Source: Desulfobacteraceae bacterium
Lineage (GTDB): Bacteria > Desulfobacterota > Desulfobacteria > Desulfobacterales > Desulfosalsimonadaceae
NCBI GenBank assembly: GCA_011390465.1
Contig: JAABSH010000001.1
Span: forward strand, 144,532 to 208,531
Length of the DNA: 64,000 nucleotides
Reading direction: 5' to 3'
The notes below the pieces were generated by a model. That model did not search any database and was not told the DNA's origin. It saw nothing but the letters and a program-made list of their open reading frames with translations. The translations under genes and the position numbers were made by a program. Shown here in pieces: positions 52,128 through 60,748 of the stretch (its first letter is position 1; each line of letters starts with the position of its first letter).

Positions 52128-52307
52128 CTAAGGATAGAGCTGAAGCAGGGTTTGAGCGTTGATATACTGCCCGACATCAGCAATGTTTGAAATTTTTCCT
52201 TTCATTGTCACCCGTATTTCCGGTTCTTCCGCAAAGATAGAAGCATCGCAAAAAAGGAAAATTTGCGCAAACACCACCACAAACACGAAAACGGTTTTTT
52301 TTAACAT
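52128..52307 (-). CDS. Small predicted secreted protein (59 residues), coupled to the ygiQ-like gene
   Basis: Reading from ATG 52307, the frame gives MLKKTVFVFVVVFAQIFLFC, then DASIFAEEPEIRVTMKGK and ISNIADVGQYINAQTLLQLY, stopping at 52128. The first 27 residues form a signal peptide with likely cleavage after IFA. Only about 32 residues remain when mature. AAAGG lies six bases before the ATG. The start codon overlaps the stop of the YgiQ-family gene (ATGTTAA), so translation is probably coupled. I recognise no family. It may be a small periplasmic peptide, or the stub of a longer gene. Confidence 0.6.
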   Translation of the reverse strand: MLKKTVFVFVVVFAQIFLFCDASIFAEEPEIRVTMKGKISNIADVGQYINAQTLLQLYP

Positions 52308-54055
52308 TTTTTGCCTTTCTGTTTTTTCTTTTTATTTTCAAAAGGATGTTGTTTTTTGACCTTTTTATCTTTTCCGCTGGAAAACATGTGTTTCTGCCGT
52401 TCTTTTCCCCGAACGGTTTTTTCCACAAAACAGGGCCTGCCGGTAAACGGATCTTTTTCCGTCCAGTACATGAGCGCTGACCAGGTGGACGGGGTGGGCG
52501 TGAACACCTGAACCTGTTCCGGCAGCAGCGCTAATTTTTTCAGCGAAAAAGTTCTTAAGGCGGCCATATCCTTTTCCGTGCACCCGGGATGGGCCGCGAT
52601 CAAATAATAAGTTAAAAACTGGTTCAGGCCATGTTTTTTTGTGAGCCGATCAAACAACCGCTTAAATTCCAGAACCGTTTGCGCAGCCGGTTTTCCCATT
52701 TGTTCCAGCACATGGGTTTCACTGTGTTCCGGGGCAAGTTTCAGCTGGCCGGACACATGATAGCGGACCACTTCCTCAAGATATTGCATCCCGTTTTCCC
52801 GGTCCGCCAGCACCATATCATGCCGGATACCGGAAGCGATCACCACTTTCCGAATGCCCGGCAGGCGCCGCAGGTCCCGCAGCAGCGAAATCTGCGGGGA
52901 ATGGTCAATGGAAAGGGTTTTGCAGGGTAAAGGAAACAGGCACCGTTTGTCCGGGCACGGCCCCCGGGTCTTTTTGCGGGCACATTCAATGGCATACATA
53001 TTGGCCGTGGGGCCGCCCACATCTGATATGATTCCCTTGAATTGGGGATGGGCGGAAATTTCCCGGGCTTCCGCAAGAATGGCGGCCCTGCTGCGCCAGG
53101 ACACCTGCCGGCCCTGGTGAACGGCAATGGCGCAAAAATTACACTCACCATAACATCCCCGGTGGGTGGTGATGGAAAAAGCAATGGTATCCAGGGCCCG
53201 GACCGTTCCATGGATTGCGTAAAACGGGTGCAGGGCCCGTTCATAGTCTATTGCGTACACCGCATCCAGCTCTTTCTGGGACAGGCAATATGGCGGGGGA
53301 TTCTGGATCAGATACCGGGTGTCCTGTTTCTGGGCCAAAGGAACCGCTGTTACCGGATCATTGTTGCGGTAAAACGCGTGAAACATTTTTTCAAAGCTTG
53401 CTTTGTCCGCTGCGCAATCCTTGTATGACGGCAGCTCCCGGCAGCCTGGCGCAAGGGTGGCGGATATGCGGCAAAGGCCCCGGATGCCGGCGGGATCACT
53501 GCCCGTCTCTATGCAGCGGGCCAGCTCAAGCACGGTGTTTTCCGCCATGCCGTAGGCCAGATAATCGGCCTTGGCATCAAATAAAACCGAGCGCCGGATT
53601 TTGTTGGACCAGAAATCATAATGGGCCATCCGCCGGAGACTGGCTTCAATGCCTCCCAGCACTATGGGAGCCGTGTTTTTAAAATATTTCCGGATCAGGT
53701 TGGCGTACACAATCACGGCCCGGTCCGGCCGGCGGTTGTTGATACCGCCGGGGGTATAATCATCCTTTTGGCGCTTTTTTCCGGTGGCGGTCCAGTTGGC
53801 CACCATGGAATCCACGCACCCGCCGGTTACCCCCCAGAACAAGGCCGGCTCACCCAGGCGCCGGATATCCTGATCGGTTTCCGTATCCGGCTGGGCAATA
53901 ATCCCCACCCGAAATCCGGCATTGACCAGCACCTTTCCAATGACGGCCACGCCGATAAACGGGGAGTCGATATAGCTGTCCCCGGTGATCAGGATCACAT
54001 CCAGACGATCCCAGCCGAGCTGGCGCATTTCTGTTGAAGTTGTGGGAAGAAACAT
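52301..54055 (-). CDS. YgiQ-family radical SAM protein (UPF0313)
   Basis: A 584-residue radical SAM protein. The N terminus (DVILITGDSYIDSPFIGVAV) is a B12-binding-like Rossmann domain diagnostic of YgiQ. IVLGGIEASLRRMAHYDFWS precedes the cluster motif in SITTHRGCYGECNFCAIAVH (CxxxCxxC). KLAPEHSETHVLEQMGKP and PYYLIAAHPG-like segments follow. The function of the family is not established. The C terminus ends in a lysine-rich tail (about residues 555-584). No clear ribosome binding site precedes the ATG. Its stop overlaps the start of the small secreted protein gene. Confidence 0.9.
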   Translation of the reverse strand: MFLPTTSTEMRQLGWDRLDVILITGDSYIDSPFIGVAVIGKVLVNAGFRVGIIAQPDTETDQDIRRLGEPALFWGVTGGCVDSMVANWTATGKKRQKDDYTPGGINNRRPDRAVIVYANLIRKYFKNTAPIVLGGIEASLRRMAHYDFWSNKIRRSVLFDAKADYLAYGMAENTVLELARCIETGSDPAGIRGLCRISATLAPGCRELPSYKDCAADKASFEKMFHAFYRNNDPVTAVPLAQKQDTRYLIQNPPPYCLSQKELDAVYAIDYERALHPFYAIHGTVRALDTIAFSITTHRGCYGECNFCAIAVHQGRQVSWRSRAAILAEAREISAHPQFKGIISDVGGPTANMYAIECARKKTRGPCPDKRCLFPLPCKTLSIDHSPQISLLRDLRRLPGIRKVVIASGIRHDMVLADRENGMQYLEEVVRYHVSGQLKLAPEHSETHVLEQMGKPAAQTVLEFKRLFDRLTKKHGLNQFLTYYLIAAHPGCTEKDMAALRTFSLKKLALLPEQVQVFTPTPSTWSALMYWTEKDPFTGRPCFVEKTVRGKERQKHMFSSGKDKKVKKQHPFENKKKKQKGKKC

Positions 54056-54187
54056 TAAAGTTAACCGGATTGGCTATGCCGATAAGGCAGGGTTGTTTTT
54101 CGGTATTGAACCTGGAATCGGATTCGATTTCGACGCCTGAGTTAATCAAACCGGATAATGCTTAAAGTTAATTTTCCGACCATATGC

Positions 54188-54481
54188 TTAATCCACATGC
54201 AATGCCTGAAGAACTGCCGAAGGATTTTTGGATGCAACGCGCAACAAAGCCTTTGCCGGTCCCTCAGGCTGCCTTCGGCCCTGTTCCCAGTTTTGCAATG
54301 TGCGAACACTTACCCCAATCATGAGGGCAAATTCATTCTGAGAAACATTTAATTTTTCGCGCACTGATTTAATTTCCGGGGGATTGATTTCATAAATCCT
54401 CCCGGGCTTTCTGCGCCCTGATTTAATTTCACCGGCTTCTTTGACACTTGCCACCAGTTTTTCAAAATCTTCATTTTTCAT
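54188..54481 (-). CDS. XRE-family antitoxin (NadS-like)
   Basis: A 97-residue helix-turn-helix protein. A helical N terminus (EDFEKLVASVKEAGEIKSGR) precedes the DNA-binding domain, IKSVREKLNVSQNEFALMIG then VSVRTLQNWEQGRRQPEGPA, and the usual ending ALLRVASKNPSAVLQAL. This is the common partner of RelE-type toxins encoded just upstream. Its ATG overlaps the stop of the reconstructed toxin (ATGA). The antitoxin is intact, whereas the toxin gene carries a frameshift. Confidence 0.9.
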   Translation of the reverse strand: MKNEDFEKLVASVKEAGEIKSGRRKPGRIYEINPPEIKSVREKLNVSQNEFALMIGVSVRTLQNWEQGRRQPEGPAKALLRVASKNPSAVLQALHVD

Positions 54482-54791
54482 GATAAAAATTCCTTTACCA
54501 GCCCCTTTAACACCTTTAATTGCTCTGACGTCAAATTTTCCTTATCGTTTTTCCGGTATGGAAAAAGCATAAAAAGCGTATCCGGAGGACTCCAGTATAG
54601 ATAATTCTTAACCCACCTCTTTTGCCGGAACCTGGAAGGTTCCACCGGATCTTCCGCAATCCTCCGCTTCCACGAATCAGACTGCCGGCATCCGGACGAA
54701 GCATTAATGATGTCTGAAGTCGGCGATACTGATCATCCGAAAGCAAATTTTGAATTTCTTTGGTAAAGATAGCGGTTTCAATAAACAGCAT
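54478..54791 (-). pseudogene. RelE-type toxin gene inactivated by one frameshift
   Basis: From 54791 the frame reads MLFIETAIFTKEIQNLLSDD through SGKRGGLRIIY, typical of RelE/HigB-2 toxins, then runs into TGVLRIRFLCFFHTGK and a stop at 54531. In the alternative frame from about 54598 the DNA gives YWSPPDTLFMLFPYRKND then KENLTSEQLKVLKGLVKEF and a stop at 54478 that overlaps the antitoxin ATG. This second reading is the normal RelE C terminus. One missing base in ATCTATACTGG explains the break. It could be a true loss of the toxin or a sequencing error. Confidence 0.75.
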
Positions 54792-54847
54792 GATTTATTT
54801 ATACGCCATTGACGGATAACATCAAAAATAATTCCATCAAATATATT

Positions 54848-57574
54848 TTACCGGTTCTTACCGCTGTGATCTTCCGACTCTTCCGTCAGCACCGGCTTTC
54901 CTTTTTCCAGAATCACCGGCTTTTTCTGATCAAATCCGGAACGAATGTGAATATCCTGCTGGGGAAAGGATATTTCAATTTTTCTTTCTCTGAACAGGCG
55001 GTTGATTTCAAACCGGACATCGGTTTCCACCGTGTAAAAATACTCCACCCGGGTCCAGAACCGGACCACAAAGATGAGCGCGCTGTCCCCGAAATCCTTA
55101 AACACCACATCCGGTTTGGGCAGCTTGAGAATTCTGGGGGTATTTTCCACCACTTCCAGCAGGGTCTTCCGCACCAGTTCCACATCCGACCCATAGGCCA
55201 CCCCCACGGTCACATTCCGCCGCAGCCGCTTGTCCTTGAAACTCCAGTTGGTTACCTGGGTGCTGATCAAATCCGCGTTCGGAATAATCAAAGACGCATT
55301 ATCATAGGTCTGCACCACGGTGGAGCGGACATTGATTTTACGGACCTGCCCCCACAGGCCGTTGACCTCGATGTCGTCTCCCACCTGAATGGGCCGTTCA
55401 AACAACAGAATAATACCGCTGATAAAATTATTGAAAATATTCTGAAGCCCGAATCCGAGACCAATGCCCAGGGCACCAAGCACCACGGTTAACGAGGTGG
55501 CGTTAAACCCAAAAGCGGTCAGCGCAATCAGAATGCCGATGGACCACAGCACGTACACGGAAATGGTGGTGATGGAATCCTGAAGCCCTTCTTCCATACC
55601 GCTCTGATTTAAAATGTTTTCCCGGAAAACATGCCGCCAGATCCGGACCACAGCCTGGGTGACGAGTAAAATCAGCACCGCCACAATTAACCCCATGAGG
55701 CTGAACTGCATGGTGCCCACCTGATAGGTGTGCCCGAGAAAGGTATATATTTTAAAAAGCACGGTCTGCTTGCCGCCCCAGGCCAGCACCAGCAGAATAA
55801 TGCCGGCTGCGCCCCAGACCAGCATCAAAAACTGAACCATCACCCATTGAAGGGATCTCTGGGGAACGATCCCGGCATCTGAAGGGGTTTCAGCTGGCGT
55901 TGCTCTTTTGGGGTGCCATTCCAGCAAAATCTTTAACAGCAGCAGACTGCCCAGCACCACCACCAGGGTCCGGCTCCAGGAGGCGAGCCAGTAAAGGGCC
56001 AGCAGCCCGTATCCGGACAGTTCCAGGCCCAGGGCCAGCAACCCAATGGAAAAGGATAAAAGTTTTATCCCGTTGACCACCATGGCCTTTTTTGACGACC
56101 ATTCCTGGATTGGATCTTCCCGGGCCTTTTCCTGCTGTTTCTGCAGCGCGCTCCAGAAAAAAAGATTCCACCCGTAAAAAGAGAGCTCAAACATCAGCCG
56201 CCAGATGGTCTGCACGGTTGCGTTGCTCGCCGCCACCCATACAATAAAAATATACCCCATACCGGCCCACCGGATGAGGAAAATAAGCACCCGGAAATAA
56301 AACGCGGGTTTTTGGGGCAGCCGGGTTGCGGCCTCACCACAATACAGCCGCAGGGCGATGATGCACAACTCTGAAAACAATATCAGGCTGAGCATCTTGA
56401 GCCCCGCCGACACAATGGACGGCAATGCCTGAAACTGTCCGGCCCGGGCATAAATATAAATAAAAATCGTCGATCCCAGCAAAAAAATGGATTTCCGGAT
56501 AATCCGAAGCCCCAGAAGACTCCAGAACCGCTCTGCCAGTTCAGGATGATCCATAATCCGGGTCAGGTGCCGGCGCACCCGGAAAAGCAACACCTGGACA
56601 ATCAGAAACAGCAGGGCAAAAGAAACCGCATATATCCCATTAGACGTCCAGACAAAATCCAGTTTCTTCGCCCAGAAGGAAAGGGTGAAAACCGCGGCGC
56701 TCTCGGTCACAAACAATGCAATGTCTCTGGAAATCTGCCCCATGCCGATGCTTACCAGCGATGTTTTCCGCTCCAGCAATTCCTGCTTTTTGCGGATGTT
56801 GATATATTCATCAAATTTCAGCAGCAGATCGTCAAAAAAAGGCTTGGTTTCCTGAAGCGCGGCGGTTGTTTCCTGATAAATCAGGCGAATGGACGACAGC
56901 AGGGTCTGTTTTTCCTGATACTGTTTGAGCAGAACCTGATATTGATCATAAATCCGGGAAATATCCACTTCTGTTTCATTGTTTGTCTTGTCCGCTGGGT
57001 CTGTCTTATCCCCCTCGTTCGGTGTATCCGTTTTATTCGGGGTATCTGTCACTGTGTCCGGTCCGGTGGCGGATACGGCCGCCTCAGCCGGCGTTGTTTT
57101 TGGTATAATTTCCAGGGTCTGTTGTTCGGTAAAGGTCAGTTGTTCCTGATTCTGCTGAATTTGCCCGGCAATGTCATTCTGGCGGGTGGAAAAGGCTGCC
57201 ATCTGCTCATGGATTTGCTGAGTGGCGGCCTGAATTTTCTGCCGGGCCGCTTCAAGTTCCGATACCGGTATTTCCGATTGATTCAAAAGGTTGTTGAATA
57301 TCGGCAGTTGAATTTTAAGGGCATTGATTTTTTCCAGGGCGGACTTTTTCGCCTGTTCGGCCTGAACCAGCTGGTCCTTTAATTTCTGGATTTTTTGGGC
57401 TTCGGCTTTTAGGGTTTCTTCCACCGAGGCCTGGAGGGTATCATAGGGCTGGGGAGCCGTCTCCGCCCGGGCCTGTCGCTGCGGGGTTCCCACCAGAAAA
57501 AGGAACCCCGCCAGAAAAACGGCCAACACCCATACCGGATAATTTTTAGAAATTTTAAAATCAGTTTTTCTCAT
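54848..57574 (-). CDS. Large MscS-family mechanosensitive channel (MscK/KefA-like)
   Basis: A 908-residue membrane protein. A signal peptide (about residues 12-38) is followed by a long periplasmic coiled coil (about 45-270), then roughly ten membrane helices. The MscS core is at the C-terminal third: the pore helix LTVVLGALGIGLGFGLQNIF, then NNFISGIILLFERPIQVGD and the beta domain DDIEVNGLWGQVRKINVRST. The C-terminal cytoplasmic domain ends with RSGFDQKKPVILEKGKPV. Such channels open under membrane tension on osmotic downshift to release solutes. This fits a cell that accumulates betaine and sucrose. The gene is followed by the antisense-free gap to the toxin gene. Confidence 0.93.
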   Translation of the reverse strand: MRKTDFKISKNYPVWVLAVFLAGFLFLVGTPQRQARAETAPQPYDTLQASVEETLKAEAQKIQKLKDQLVQAEQAKKSALEKINALKIQLPIFNNLLNQSEIPVSELEAARQKIQAATQQIHEQMAAFSTRQNDIAGQIQQNQEQLTFTEQQTLEIIPKTTPAEAAVSATGPDTVTDTPNKTDTPNEGDKTDPADKTNNETEVDISRIYDQYQVLLKQYQEKQTLLSSIRLIYQETTAALQETKPFFDDLLLKFDEYINIRKKQELLERKTSLVSIGMGQISRDIALFVTESAAVFTLSFWAKKLDFVWTSNGIYAVSFALLFLIVQVLLFRVRRHLTRIMDHPELAERFWSLLGLRIIRKSIFLLGSTIFIYIYARAGQFQALPSIVSAGLKMLSLILFSELCIIALRLYCGEAATRLPQKPAFYFRVLIFLIRWAGMGYIFIVWVAASNATVQTIWRLMFELSFYGWNLFFWSALQKQQEKAREDPIQEWSSKKAMVVNGIKLLSFSIGLLALGLELSGYGLLALYWLASWSRTLVVVLGSLLLLKILLEWHPKRATPAETPSDAGIVPQRSLQWVMVQFLMLVWGAAGIILLVLAWGGKQTVLFKIYTFLGHTYQVGTMQFSLMGLIVAVLILLVTQAVVRIWRHVFRENILNQSGMEEGLQDSITTISVYVLWSIGILIALTAFGFNATSLTVVLGALGIGLGFGLQNIFNNFISGIILLFERPIQVGDDIEVNGLWGQVRKINVRSTVVQTYDNASLIIPNADLISTQVTNWSFKDKRLRRNVTVGVAYGSDVELVRKTLLEVVENTPRILKLPKPDVVFKDFGDSALIFVVRFWTRVEYFYTVETDVRFEINRLFRERKIEISFPQQDIHIRSGFDQKKPVILEKGKPVLTEESEDHSGKNR

Positions 57575-57635
57575 TGGATTTTTTCCACATCTTTAGTTTT
57601 TTCCCGCCAAAAAATTGGATCTCCTGTTGTGTTGA

Positions 57636-58694
57636 TCACAGCCATTTTTTCTTTTTAAACCACCCGAACATTGCCAGAAAAACAACAAGGACAACGCCCC
57701 AGAAGACTGGATAGGCATACCGCCAGTCGAGTTCCGGCATATAGGTAAAATTCATACCGTAAATACCCGCCAGAAAGGTAAGGGGAATAAACATGGTGGC
57801 CATGATGGTCAGCACCTTCATGACTTCATTCATTTTATTGCTCACGGACGACATATAGGTATCCAGGGTGCCGGCCAGCAGATCCCGAAAAGTTTCCACC
57901 GTGTCAATCACCTGAATCACATGATCATACACATCCCGGAGATAAACCATTACCCCTTCCCGGATCAAAGCGGACTCTCCCCGCAGCAGGCCGGCCACCA
58001 GTTCCCGCATGGGCCAGATGGTTTTGCGCAATAACACCAGCTGATGCCGGGTGCTGTGAATGGCGCTGAATGTTTCCGCGGACGGATTTTCCAGGGCCTC
58101 CTCCTGGATAATATCAATTTCCTCGCCCATCTGCTCCAGAATGCCATAATACTGATCCACAATCATATCCATCAGTGCGTATCCCAGGTAATCCGCCCCG
58201 GATTTCCGGATGCGGCCTTTTGCCATGCGCAGCCGGTCCCGGACCGGCCCGAACACATCGCCTTCCCGTTCCTGAAACGAAATCAGAAAATCCGGCCCCA
58301 CCACCAGGCAGACATGTTCATACTGCAGGGCCTTTTGGTCCGGTTCCTGAAATACCATTTTAAGAACAAGAAACAGGTAGTTGTCATAGGCATCCATTTT
58401 TGCCCGGTGCCGGGGGTTGACCAGATCTTCCAGCACCAGAGGATGCAGATCAAAAATTTTCCCGATTTTTTCCACGATTTCCATATCATGAATTCCGGAA
58501 ACATTAATCCATGTAATGGAATCATGGGCCAGGCAGGCACGGATATGGTCGAGGGAGGCGTCGGAAAATTCATCCACCCGGTCCGGCGTGTAATCCATAA
58601 CAGAAATTTTCACTGGTTCGGTGGTGCGCTCTCCCGTATAAATCAGCGACCCCGGCGACATGCCAATTTTCGATTTCCGGCGCTGACGCGTCAT
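57636..58694 (-). CDS. corA: CorA-family magnesium/cobalt transporter
   Basis: A 352-residue protein. The soluble N-terminal domain contains the typical TWINVSGIHDMEIVEKIGKI and HPLVLEDLVNPRHRAKMD. A long stalk helix leads to two C-terminal membrane helices (MTIMATMFIPLTFLAGI-like and YAYPVFWGVVLVVFLAMFGW). The selectivity motif GMN is in IYGMNFTYMPELDW near residue 318, and a basic tail ends the protein (KKKKWL). It forms a pentameric ion channel for Mg2+. The start follows GGGGGG closely. It lies 61 bases before the MscS-family gene, so the two may be co-transcribed. Confidence 0.94.
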   Translation of the reverse strand: MTRQRRKSKIGMSPGSLIYTGERTTEPVKISVMDYTPDRVDEFSDASLDHIRACLAHDSITWINVSGIHDMEIVEKIGKIFDLHPLVLEDLVNPRHRAKMDAYDNYLFLVLKMVFQEPDQKALQYEHVCLVVGPDFLISFQEREGDVFGPVRDRLRMAKGRIRKSGADYLGYALMDMIVDQYYGILEQMGEEIDIIQEEALENPSAETFSAIHSTRHQLVLLRKTIWPMRELVAGLLRGESALIREGVMVYLRDVYDHVIQVIDTVETFRDLLAGTLDTYMSSVSNKMNEVMKVLTIMATMFIPLTFLAGIYGMNFTYMPELDWRYAYPVFWGVVLVVFLAMFGWFKKKKWL

Positions 58695-58846
58695 TTTTCC
58701 CCCCTGTCAGAGAATTTTTAATGGATTTTTTGAACAACCCCATATTCCGAGATCATTTTCTATTATATTCTTTTACAGGAAAATCCGGCAATAAAAAACC
58801 CTAATAACCCATGGCTGAATTTTTGCGTAAAAATTTTGCATGCCCC

Positions 58847-58874
58847 TTGACACGGGTTTCCCCGTGATTATTTT
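58847..58874 (+). promoter_or_regulatory. Promoter with embedded palindrome upstream of the hsp20 pair
   Basis: TTGACA (58847-58852) and TATTTT (58869-58874) are 16 bp apart. The perfect dyad CACGGG-TTTC-CCCGTG (58851-58866) fills the spacer, an ideal repressor site. The hairpin followed by a T-rich tract could also be a terminator, but no gene on this strand ends just upstream. No CIRCE element or clear sigma-32 box was seen. Confidence 0.45.
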
Positions 58875-58958
58875 TTTATTCATAAAGATATCAACACTTT
58901 GATATTAAAGAAAATAACCCCTGTTTAATTCATTATCAAAAAAAAGGAGGGATGCGTT

Positions 58959-59417
58959 ATGTTGATCAGAAGATTCTTTGAAAATCCCGCGGCATACCGG
59001 AATCCGTTTGCCGAGCTGGATCGCATGCGCAAAGAAATGGATTTTTTAAACAGCAGTCTTTTTAATACCGATCCGCGGCATGCATTCTCAGCAGGCGTTT
59101 TTCCCGCCGTCAACCTGACCGAAGACAAGGATAATTTTTATATCCGGGCGGAACTTCCAGGGGTGAAGGCGGATGAACTGGACATCCAGACAACCGGCAA
59201 AAGCATTACCATTTCCGGTGAGCGGAAAATCAGTGATGAAGACGCCAATGCCCGTTATCACCGGCGGGAGCGCGAAGCAGGCCGTTTCTCCAGAATTCTG
59301 GAACTTCCCGGCGACATTAATACTGACAAAGTGGAAGCCGGCCTGGCAGACGGAATTCTGACCATTACGGTGGCCAAGGCGGAAGTGGCCAAACCCAGAC
59401 AAATCACCATTAAATAA
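58959..59417 (+). CDS. Hsp20/alpha-crystallin family small heat shock protein
   Basis: A 152-residue chaperone that holds unfolding proteins without ATP. The start has a strong AAGGAGG site. The N-terminal arm (MLIRRFFENPAAYRNPFAEL) precedes the alpha-crystallin domain (about residues 48-140: PAVNLTEDKDNFYIRAELPG, then SITISGERK and the motif GRFSRILELPGDINTDKVEA). GILTITVAK is the conserved late motif. The C-terminal tail ends PRQITIK, close to the I-x-I/V anchor of the family. The second hsp20 gene starts 23 bases later. Confidence 0.94.
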   Translation: MLIRRFFENPAAYRNPFAELDRMRKEMDFLNSSLFNTDPRHAFSAGVFPAVNLTEDKDNFYIRAELPGVKADELDIQTTGKSITISGERKISDEDANARYHRREREAGRFSRILELPGDINTDKVEAGLADGILTITVAKAEVAKPRQITIK

Positions 59418-59440
59418 CCATCATGAAGGGAGGGATACCC

Positions 59441-59845
59441 ATGGCTGATTCCAAAGAACTGAAATTAAAAGAAAAGCAGGAAGTATCAATTCCTGCCGAA
59501 CACACCCGGCCGGGACCTGTCTTCACGCCGGCGGTGGATATTTTTGAAACAGACAAGGAAATCACCTTGCTGGCGGATATGCCCGGGGTTGCCGGCAAAA
59601 ACCTGAACATTGACCTTCGAGACGATACCCTGACCCTGACCGGAGATATTGAGCCTTTTGAAGGACCGGATGAAAATGATATTCTTGTTGAATACGAAGT
59701 GGGCAAATATTTCCGGCAGTTCACCCTTTCCGAAGTCATTGATCAGGAAAAAATTGAAGCTGATTTAAAAAATGGTGTTCTGCGGCTCACCCTGCCCAAA
59801 GTGGAAAAGGCAAAACCCCGGAAAATCACGGTGAATGCGGCATAG
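59441..59845 (+). CDS. Second Hsp20/alpha-crystallin family small heat shock protein
   Basis: A 134-residue Hsp20. I chose ATG 59441, six bases after GGGAGGG; the frame also holds an ATG at 59423 upstream of that site. The acidic N-terminal arm (MADSKELKLKEKQE) is unlike the first copy. The alpha-crystallin domain reads TPAVDIFETDKEITLLADMP, GVAGKNLNIDLRDDTLTLTG and FRQFTLSEVIDQEKIEADLK, with GVLRLTLPKVEKAKPRKI at the end. The two proteins differ enough that they are paralogues, perhaps hetero-oligomerising, as in other anaerobes with paired genes. A strong terminator follows. Confidence 0.94.
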   Translation: MADSKELKLKEKQEVSIPAEHTRPGPVFTPAVDIFETDKEITLLADMPGVAGKNLNIDLRDDTLTLTGDIEPFEGPDENDILVEYEVGKYFRQFTLSEVIDQEKIEADLKNGVLRLTLPKVEKAKPRKITVNAA

Positions 59846-59870
59846 GCCCGTCATCCCACAGGATCGGAAC

Positions 59871-59909
59871 CGCCGGGGGCGCGACCATCGTGCCCCCGGC
59901 GATTTTTTT
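59871..59909 (+). terminator. Intrinsic terminator after the hsp20 pair
   Basis: A perfect 10-bp stem CGCCGGGGGC/GCCCCCGGCG with an 11-base loop is followed by ATTTTTTT, 25 bp after the second hsp20 stop. Confidence 0.92.
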
Positions 59910-60108
59910 CTCTTCACAGGCGGCTTTAAGGCATCCGCGTTTGGTATTTTTTCAACAATCCATCCCAAAAACGATCATTTTTCAAGAGATTCACAAGCCT
60001 GTTGCAATTTACCGGCAAAAACAGTAAACTGCTGTTCAAGCGTTTCCAAAACCATTGCCCGTATCAGCATGCATCTCTCATATAATCAAATGGAAAGGAA
60101 TATATTGA

Positions 60109-60459
60109 ATGGGTGAACTGTACTACTACATGTGGGAATTTGTCACCAGCGTCACGATCATTATCCTGGTAGCGGCGTATATTATTCACGACCGTCTGAA
60201 ACTGCGGTATGAAAAAATCGAAAATGAGGCCGAGCAAACCGCAAAGCTGGAAAAACTTGCCATGATGACCCGGATCATTCTGGGGGGTCTGGCGTTTTTC
60301 GGCGGACTTGCCTGGATCGTTTACATGCAGACCCACACCATTTATATCAGCCCTGAACTTGAAGGCTTTCATAACCTGGTGCCGGCCATTATTATGAGCG
60401 GGATTGGTTTGATTGTGTTTGGCGGCGGGTTTAAAAAATACATCCGATCCGGAAAATAA
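60109..60459 (+). CDS. Small membrane protein of unknown function (three predicted helices)
   Basis: A 116-residue protein with AAGGAA before the ATG. Predicted helices: VTSVTIIILVAAYIIHD (about 13-29), IILGGLAFFGGLAWIVYM (about 56-73) and LVPAIIMSGIGLIVFGGGF (about 90-108). A charged coiled stretch (KLRYEKIENEAEQTAKLEKL) lies between the first two. I recognise no family. It sits between the heat shock genes and the ferredoxin-rubrerythrin pair, 78 bases before the latter, and could belong to their stress-response group. Confidence 0.7.
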   Translation: MGELYYYMWEFVTSVTIIILVAAYIIHDRLKLRYEKIENEAEQTAKLEKLAMMTRIILGGLAFFGGLAWIVYMQTHTIYISPELEGFHNLVPAIIMSGIGLIVFGGGFKKYIRSGK

Positions 60460-60537
60460 TTTTTTCAAGGGTTCTTTTATCTCCACCCAGGCAGTATGTC
60501 ATTTTAATCACCGTTTTATCACAAAAGGAGAAAAAAA

Positions 60538-60732
60538 ATGAAAGTAACCATTACCTCGAATTGCATGGGAGACCGAAACTGCAACAATCTTTGTCCGGAA
60601 GTATTTGAATATGATGAGGACCAGCTCAAATCAACCGTCAAATTCGATGAGATACCGGATCAGTACAAGGACGTCGTGCGCCGGGCAGCAGCGGAATGCG
60701 GGGCCGATGCCATTGAAATCACAGAAGACTGA
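60538..60732 (+). CDS. Small single-cluster ferredoxin with aspartate in the second ligand position
   Basis: A 64-residue electron carrier with a strong AAGGAG site. The cluster motif is NCMGDRNCNNLCPEVFEYD: C9, D12, C15 and C19, with C54 near the C terminus (AAAECGADAIEI). In ordinary ferredoxins residue 12 would be cysteine. Aspartate there is known from Pyrococcus furiosus ferredoxin, which holds a 4Fe-4S cluster through Asp or converts easily to 3Fe-4S. The proline after C54 is also replaced by glycine, and C19 has no visible disulfide partner. It lies 16 bases before rubrerythrin, its likely redox partner. Confidence 0.88.
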   Translation: MKVTITSNCMGDRNCNNLCPEVFEYDEDQLKSTVKFDEIPDQYKDVVRRAAAECGADAIEITED

Positions 60733-60748
60733 TTAAGGATTCGTTATC

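Noticed and set aside
58840..58880. Sigma-32 heat-shock promoter
   Set aside because: CTTGAC and CCCCGTGAT resemble the boxes but are only 8 bp apart, far short of the required spacing.
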